A stretch of 9,833 nt of DNA, from positions 1 through 9,833 of the forward strand of contig JAHRVJ010000230.1 in NCBI GenBank assembly GCA_019090765.1, in the 5' to 3' direction. This DNA comes from Ilumatobacteraceae bacterium (GTDB lineage: Bacteria > Actinomycetota > Acidimicrobiia > Acidimicrobiales > Ilumatobacteraceae). The translations under genes and the position numbers were made by a program. Shown here one piece after another: positions 5,301-9,833 of the stretch. The notes under the pieces were generated by a model, which saw only the letters and a program-made list of their open reading frames with translations, did no database searches and was not told the origin of the DNA. The first letter of the stretch is position 1. Every line of letters starts with the position of its first letter.

Positions 5301-7244
5301 ATGGTTTGGCATCGGATTCTTGAAAGTGGTGACCTACCTGAAGGCCGCGTGACGACGGTTTCAGTCGGTCGCCGCAGCCTTGCTGTGAGTAACTGCAACG
5401 GATCGTTCGGAGCGCTCGACAACCGTTGTCCACATCAGGGTGGCCCGCTCGGCGAAGGTTCTATCGAACCCGGGGTGGAGGAGCGCTCCTGGTTGCGCTG
5501 TCCGTGGCACGGATACGACTTCGACCCAGTCGACGGCCATGCTCCTGGCGACCACAACGACGGCCCACCTTGCTTCGCGGTTGAGGTCCGCGACGATGGT
5601 GTCTACGTAGATGTGCCTGATGATCCGGAACAGATTCGGACGATCTCTCATACCTTGGTTGAGACGATGACAAACTGGGGCGTCGACACCGTGTTCGGGA
5701 TGGTCGGACACTCGAATCTGGGGTTTGCCGATGCGCTACGAGAAGCGGAGTCGCGTGGCGATCTCAGGTATATCGGTGTGCGCCACGAGGGGGCGGCAGC
5801 GTTCGCGGCAACTGCCTACGGCAAGCTCACCGGGCGCCTCGCCGCATGTTTCGCGATCGCCGGCCCCGGATCAACAAACATGTTCACCGGGCTTTACGAC
5901 GCGAAGGTCGACCGATCCCCGGTGCTGGCCATCTCCGGCCAGGTTCCGTCCGGCGTCCGTGGTCGCGGAGCGTTCCAAGACGTGGATCTGGAGGCTGCCT
6001 TTGCTGATGTGGCTCGGTACTCCGAGACGGTGCACGCCGAATCAAACGCTGCGGAGTTGATGACCTTGGCCTGCAAGACGGCGCTCGTCGAACGCGATGT
6101 GGCCCATATTGTTCTTCCCGACGAAGTTCAACCCCTACCCAGCGATAGCGCAGCAGGTGGACCGGCCGGACGCGTTGCGTCGCGGCTGATCGCTCCGCCA
6201 ACTGAGGTGGTTTCGCAGGCAGCCGAACTGTTGGCTGCGGCGCAACGCCCCCTGATTGTGGTTGGAGCTGGAGCGCGGGCCGAGATAGCTGATGTCATCG
6301 CTTTTGCTGAGCAACTCGGTGCGCCCGTCGCGACCACCTTCAAAGGGAAGGGCTTGATCGCCGACAATCATCCCTTGGGCTGTGGCGTGCTCGGCCGAAG
6401 CGGTACGCCGATAGCGAGCTGGTTCATGAACGAGAGCGATGCGATCTGTGTCTTCGGTGCATCGTTCTCGAACCACACCGGTATTGCCTCGTATAAGCCC
6501 CTCGTTCAGGTTGACGACGATCCGATGATGCTTGGCAGATTCCACTCGGTCGACGTACCGGTGTTGGGCAATGTTGGTGTGGCTGCCCGCGCGCTCGCTG
6601 ACCAAATCGGCGATCGTCACCAGAGCCATGATCACGCCTCAGAGGTGGCTACCCGCAAGCGAATCTGGCGCGACGAGAAACAGTCGCGACTCATCGATGA
6701 CGAGGGGCGGGGCATCAATGCCGCATCGCTCTTTGCAGCTCTCGCTCGTCAGATCGACAACAATGCGGTGATCGCTGTTGATGTTGGTAATAACACCTAC
6801 AGCTTTGGGCGCTACTTCGAGGTATCCGAGCAGAGCATTCTGATGTCGGGCTACCTCGGCTCGATCGGGTTTTCGTTGCCCGCGTCGATGGGTGCTTGGG
6901 CAGCGGTAGGCGACACTCGTCAGATTGTCAGCGTGTCGGGCGATGGCGGGTTCGGCCAGTACGCGATGGAACTCACGACCGCGGTCAAGTACGGGATGAA
7001 CATCACCCACGTGCTGATGAACAACGGCGAGCTGGGGAAGATCTCAAAGGAACAGCGCCATGCCGAGTACGACGTATGGCAAACGTCGCTGCAGAATCCG
7101 AACTTTGCCGAGTTCGCCACGTTGTGCGGTGCTCGCGGCTCGCGTGTCGAGTCTGCTGGCGATCTCGACGATTCGCTCGCAATGGCGCTCAACCATCCCG
7201 GGCCGGCCCTCGTCGAAGTGATGACAGATGTGCTGTTGGTCTGA
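5301..7244 (+). CDS. Rieske [2Fe-2S] domain fused to ThDP-dependent enzyme (pyruvate oxidase/acetolactate synthase superfamily)
   Basis: One uninterrupted 647-residue chain joins two modules. Residues 1-106 are a Rieske ferredoxin domain with ligands Cys43-x-His45 (CPHQGG) and Cys67-x-x-His70 (CPWHGYDF). Residues from about 112 to 645 are a full thiamine-diphosphate enzyme. Its Pyr domain has the cofactor-activating Glu163 (RHEGAAAFAA), followed by AGPGSTNM. The middle domain has LIVVGAGA, FKGKGLI and VDDDP, the region that binds FAD in pyruvate oxidases. The PP domain has GDGG (547-550) and NN (574-575), the Mg-ThDP motif. These enzymes decarboxylate 2-oxo acids such as pyruvate. A Rieske cluster on the same chain suggests electrons leave one at a time to an acceptor. 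Substrate, FAD content and product are not known. The protein has no signal peptide or membrane segment. It is probably monocistronic and divergent from the metalloregulator. The domain calls are secure; the joint function is inferred. Confidence 0.93.
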   Translation: MVWHRILESGDLPEGRVTTVSVGRRSLAVSNCNGSFGALDNRCPHQGGPLGEGSIEPGVEERSWLRCPWHGYDFDPVDGHAPGDHNDGPPCFAVEVRDDGVYVDVPDDPEQIRTISHTLVETMTNWGVDTVFGMVGHSNLGFADALREAESRGDLRYIGVRHEGAAAFAATAYGKLTGRLAACFAIAGPGSTNMFTGLYDAKVDRSPVLAISGQVPSGVRGRGAFQDVDLEAAFADVARYSETVHAESNAAELMTLACKTALVERDVAHIVLPDEVQPLPSDSAAGGPAGRVASRLIAPPTEVVSQAAELLAAAQRPLIVVGAGARAEIADVIAFAEQLGAPVATTFKGKGLIADNHPLGCGVLGRSGTPIASWFMNESDAICVFGASFSNHTGIASYKPLVQVDDDPMMLGRFHSVDVPVLGNVGVAARALADQIGDRHQSHDHASEVATRKRIWRDEKQSRLIDDEGRGINAASLFAALARQIDNNAVIAVDVGNNTYSFGRYFEVSEQSILMSGYLGSIGFSLPASMGAWAAVGDTRQIVSVSGDGGFGQYAMELTTAVKYGMNITHVLMNNGELGKISKEQRHAEYDVWQTSLQNPNFAEFATLCGARGSRVESAGDLDDSLAMALNHPGPALVEVMTDVLLV

Positions 7245-7278
7245 GGTCCTAGGAGCCTGAACGCTCGGAAGTCTCGGG

Positions 7279-8976
7279 TTAGTCGCGTTGAAGACGCCGG
7301 AGCCAGCTTTCGGAGTAGCGAAGTCGGCGCTCCAGTTGCTCGGTTGTCGCCGTCCCGACTCGTGTGATTCCGGCGAGCCGGTTCATCTCGCCTTGCACCT
7401 TGCCGTGGTTCCAGCCAGTGAGGTCGACCAATCGCTTGGCGACATGGGCGTTGCGGGTCCGGAGGTCGTCTTTGATCTCAGCGACACTCATTGCCGTCGC
7501 GGGGACTAGGCCGGCGGCAGTGGGGACTTCGGGCAGATCGACAGCCAGATTGGGATCAAGGGTGAATTCAGGTTCAGGAATTTCGATGTCGGAGTCGTAG
7601 CGGTGAGCGTCTTGTTCGCCAGGGGTGAACAAGGGCTCGTAGCGAACACCTTCATCGGTGATGGTGTGCACAGTGATGTCGGTCGCAGTTGCCGACACCA
7701 CCGAGAACAATGCAAGCTGTTCGTGCTCGTCGTCAGGGTGAATTTGGCTGTCGAAGGCCTCATCGTCGGGAATGTCTTCGTCAGCTTGGCCAGGTGGCCG
7801 GAGCACGTGTCGGCGCTCTTCGGCGATCTGGAATGCGTGGGAACGCAGCCGAGGGTCATCTGGGATGTAGAGGTAGGCCTTCTGGTTCGGCCTCCCCGCC
7901 TGCCAGCGCACGAAACGCCCGACAGCCTGGCGAAAGAACAGCTCAGTAGAGGTGGTGGTCGCGAACACGCCAACTCGTAGCCGGGGGATATCGACGCCTT
8001 CGGAGACCATCCGAACAGCCACTAGCCATGGTCGGTTGTTGGTGGTGAATTCGGCAATCTTCTTCGAGGCCCCCGGGTCGTCGCTGATGACAATGTCGGC
8101 GGGGGCCGCGAACCGGTCCCGCAGGAGCCGGGCGATTCCCTGTGCATGCTCTTGATCGCTGGCGATCACGAGCCCTCCTGCTTGCGGATGCTCGGCGCGG
8201 ATCGAGCGCAACTGCTCGTTGGCCTTGGACAACACAGCCGGCATCCATTCGCCTTCAAGGCTCAGTGCGGTGCGTAATCGCATCGAGACCTGATCCTTCG
8301 TCAGTTCATCTTGAAAGCTCGCGTTGATCACCTCGCCTGACGCGGTGCTCCATTCCATCTCCCCGTCGACGCGGGGAAAGTAGACCGGCCGTACAACTCC
8401 GCCGTCGCGGAGCGCGTCGGCGTATCCGTAGACGTAGTCGGCGTGGGCAAGGTCGCCTTCGCCCGTGGCGTCATAGCGCACGAAGGGAATCTGGGTGGCG
8501 TCGCTTCGGAAGGGTGTACCTGACAGCGATAGCCGACGAGCGGCGTGCCCGAACGCGACCCTGATGCTGTCCCCCCAGGCCTTCTCGTGTCCGGCATGGT
8601 GAATTTCGTCGAGGATTACGAACCCGTCGGCACTGAGTCCGGCGAGTTTCGCGGCGGTCTTGCCGGTCGCGACCTGTTGGTAGGTGGTTACAAGACCGTG
8701 AACGTCACGTGCCAAGCCAGCCGCGGGCGACCAGTCAGGATCCAACTGGAGGCCGAGGCGGTGGGCCGCGATAGACCACTGCACCTTGAGGTGGCTGGTG
8801 GGCGCGACCACTATCAGGACCCGTGAATTCTCAGCGAGGCTGGCCCGAGCGCATGTCAGGGCAAAGGTCGTCTTGCCCGCACCGGGCGTGGCGACGGCCA
8901 GGTAGTCGGCGGAGTCGGTCGCGGTGAATTGGTCGAACGCGGCACGCTGCCAAGGGCGGAGAGTCACGGTCGGCAT
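7279..8976 (-). CDS. Superfamily 2 DEAD/DEAH-box helicase with extra C-terminal module
   Basis: This is an ATP-dependent nucleic-acid translocase of the XPB/type III-restriction-helicase-like group; its substrate is unknown. The protein is 565 residues. It starts LRPWQRAAFDQF (residues 6-17), which resembles the XPB-type entry motif. Walker A is TPGAGKT (30-36), VVAPTSHL and VTTYQQVA follow, motif II is DEIH (122-125), motif III is SGTPFR (151-156), a VSEGVDIP stretch is motif V, and QAVGRFVRW (350-358) is motif VI. Beyond the core lie a very acidic linker (about 397-420) and about 140 residues I cannot assign, ending in a basic helical block (497-565) with WNHGKVQGEMNRLAG. There is no nuclease motif, so a restriction role is not supported. 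ATG 8976 is chosen because homology begins right there; in-frame TTG codons upstream (as far as 9030) are weaker. It has no Shine-Dalgarno sequence. It converges with the Rieske-ThDP gene across 34 bp. Confidence 0.92.
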   Translation of the reverse strand: MPTVTLRPWQRAAFDQFTATDSADYLAVATPGAGKTTFALTCARASLAENSRVLIVVAPTSHLKVQWSIAAHRLGLQLDPDWSPAAGLARDVHGLVTTYQQVATGKTAAKLAGLSADGFVILDEIHHAGHEKAWGDSIRVAFGHAARRLSLSGTPFRSDATQIPFVRYDATGEGDLAHADYVYGYADALRDGGVVRPVYFPRVDGEMEWSTASGEVINASFQDELTKDQVSMRLRTALSLEGEWMPAVLSKANEQLRSIRAEHPQAGGLVIASDQEHAQGIARLLRDRFAAPADIVISDDPGASKKIAEFTTNNRPWLVAVRMVSEGVDIPRLRVGVFATTTSTELFFRQAVGRFVRWQAGRPNQKAYLYIPDDPRLRSHAFQIAEERRHVLRPPGQADEDIPDDEAFDSQIHPDDEHEQLALFSVVSATATDITVHTITDEGVRYEPLFTPGEQDAHRYDSDIEIPEPEFTLDPNLAVDLPEVPTAAGLVPATAMSVAEIKDDLRTRNAHVAKRLVDLTGWNHGKVQGEMNRLAGITRVGTATTEQLERRLRYSESWLRRLQRD

Positions 8977-9144
8977 GGGCCCGTCGAGTGTGGCGCAATC
9001 CCCCCTTCCCGACAACCAACAACTCCCCAATCCGGAGATTTGTTACGGATCGCTCGCGATGGGCGCGATATCGGAGAGATTCTGGCGGAGGGGCTGGGGT
9101 ACCGTCGCGGCTCTGGCCAGCTCGGAGGAAGGGAGGTTGTAGTG
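8977..9144. promoter_or_regulatory. Divergent intergenic region between helicase and ABC-F genes
   Basis: This stretch must hold promoters for both genes. It contains ATCGC-TC-GCGAT, a 5-bp-arm inverted repeat (9049-9060), closely followed by GCGCGATATCGG, so the CGCGAT motif recurs. No convincing -35/-10 pair is recognised on either strand. The right end carries the strong purine-rich ribosome binding site of the ABC-F gene. Confidence 0.3.
9124..9136 (+). promoter_or_regulatory. Strong ribosome binding site of ABC-F gene
   Basis: GGAGGAAGGGAGG, a long purine run, lies eight bases before GTG 9145 and five before GTG 9142. It marks the start despite the open frame continuing upstream to beyond 9040. 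Confidence 0.6.
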
Positions 9145-9833
9145 GTGGCAACGCTTGTTGCGCGATCGGTCACTGTTTCGCGTGGCTCTCAACTCGTGCT
9201 GGACTCCGTCGATGTCACCCTCGCGCCTGGGCACCGGATTGGCCTCGTCGGGCCCAATGGTGTCGGCAAATCAACATTGCTGAGAGCCCTGGCCGGCGAT
9301 GTCGAAATCGAAGCGGGCAGCGTCGAGCTGTTTCCGCCGACCGCCACGATTGGGCTGCTCCCACAGGAACCGGAGTGTTCCCCAACCGAGACGGTGCACG
9401 CCTACCTCCGACGACGAACCGGAGTGAGCGTCGCGGAGCGCGAACTCGAGGCGACGACGGTCGCTCTCGCAGAGGGGGTTTCGGGTGCCGAAGAACAGTA
9501 CGCGGCAGCGCTGGAGCGATGGTTGTCTTTGGGTGCTGCCGACTTCGACGTGCGCGTCGCGGAGGTGTGTTCCGACCTGGGGATCAACGAAATGCACCTT
9601 GCACAGGTGACCGGATCACTGTCTGGTGGCGAGGCCGCCAAGTGCTCCTTGGCGTCGCTGTTGCTCGCGCAATTTGACGTCTACCTTCTTGACGAACCGA
9701 CCAACAACCTAGATCTTGATGGGCTCGAACGGATGGAGCATTGGATCGGTGGTCTTGATGCGTCGGTGCTGCTGGTCAGCCACGACCGGACGTTTCTGGA
9801 GCGGACGATCACCGACGTGATCGAGATTGATCA
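9145..9833 (+). CDS. ABC-F family ATPase (partial, C-terminus beyond right edge)
   Basis: ABC-F proteins are soluble twin-ATPase factors without membrane domains. They bind the ribosomal E site to relieve stalling, and some displace antibiotics. The visible 229 residues cover the first ATPase domain: Walker A GPNGVGKST (36-44), Q-loop Gln74, signature LSGGEAAK (159-166), Walker B and catalytic Glu184 in LLDEPTNNLD (181-190), and H-loop His213 in VSHDR. The DEPTNNLDLDGLERME context and the absence of any transmembrane partner point to ABC-F rather than a transporter. About 85 residues separate the Q-loop from the signature, a normal length. GTG GTG at 9142-9147 offers two equivalent starts; the second gives MATLVARSVTV, a typical beginning. 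The subfamily (housekeeping or resistance) cannot be decided without the interdomain linker, which lies outside the window. Confidence 0.93.
   Translation, partial: MATLVARSVTVSRGSQLVLDSVDVTLAPGHRIGLVGPNGVGKSTLLRALAGDVEIEAGSVELFPPTATIGLLPQEPECSPTETVHAYLRRRTGVSVAERELEATTVALAEGVSGAEEQYAAALERWLSLGAADFDVRVAEVCSDLGINEMHLAQVTGSLSGGEAAKCSLASLLLAQFDVYLLDEPTNNLDLDGLERMEHWIGGLDASVLLVSHDRTFLERTITDVIEID

Noticed and set aside
6135..6635. 166-codon minus-strand open frame within the Rieske-ThDP gene
   Set aside because: It is antisense to the conserved ThDP middle domain, with no motif or ribosome binding site of its own.
7245..7278. Bidirectional terminator between the convergent Rieske-ThDP and helicase genes
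   Set aside because: Only an 8-bp loopless palindrome (TCCTAGGA) and a 4-bp stem (GAGC/GCTC) are present, with no T-run.
7279..8976. Type III restriction enzyme subunit
   Set aside because: The helicase motifs resemble that group, but there is no nuclease motif, no methyltransferase neighbour and no other defence gene in the window.
9040..9144. In-frame upstream extension of the ABC-F gene from TTG 9040
   Set aside because: The frame is open and the translation looks fairly protein-like, but family homology starts at the GTG pair, which has a strong Shine-Dalgarno sequence.
8988..9677. 229-codon plus-strand open frame overlapping the ABC-F start
   Set aside because: It is in another frame from the ABC-F motifs, is extremely Arg/Gly-rich and has no domain. 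The ABC-F frame carries every catalytic motif.

Overview
The window is GC-rich DNA (roughly 60% GC by eye). It looks like a chromosomal housekeeping segment from an actinomycete-type bacterium. The signs are a Bacillus/actinobacterial-type coproporphyrin ferrochelatase following hemE, a class II-like HelD RNA-polymerase helicase, a DtxR-family metalloregulator, GTG starts, and several start codons without a Shine-Dalgarno sequence, as expected for leaderless transcripts. Acidimicrobiia is my best guess at class level, but it rests on the general look of the proteins and not on a search. I see no tRNA, rRNA, CRISPR array, insertion sequence, phage gene or attachment site.

Layout. Positions 1-1861 (minus strand) hold the late haem genes hemE and cpfC/hemH, sharing one base (TGATG); cpfC runs off the left edge. 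Starting 45 bp from the hemE start and reading the other way is a 738-residue HelD-type helicase (1907-4123, plus). Its stop codon abuts the stop of a small lipoprotein gene (4124-4540, minus), which overlaps the end of a DtxR-family regulator gene by 4 bp (4537-5196, minus). These last two form a two-gene operon. Divergent from it, across 104 bp, is the most unusual gene here: one 647-residue protein with an N-terminal Rieske [2Fe-2S] domain fused to a complete thiamine-diphosphate enzyme of the pyruvate oxidase/acetolactate synthase superfamily (5301-7244, plus). It converges with a superfamily 2 DNA/RNA helicase carrying an extra C-terminal module (7279-8976, minus). Across a 168-bp divergent region the right edge holds the start of an ABC-F ATPase (9145 to beyond 9833, plus).

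How the genes may fit together. There is a loose iron/redox theme: haem synthesis with iron insertion, a metal-dependent repressor, and an iron-sulfur enzyme sharing the repressor's upstream region. HelD and ABC-F proteins both act by removing obstacles or drugs from large gene-expression machines (RNA polymerase and ribosome), but here they are not in one operon. The points most worth following up are the Rieske-ThDP fusion, the altered metal-ligand set of the DtxR-family protein, and a perfect 8-bp-arm inverted repeat inside hemE about 100 bp upstream of the helD start. I see no defence island or mobile system.
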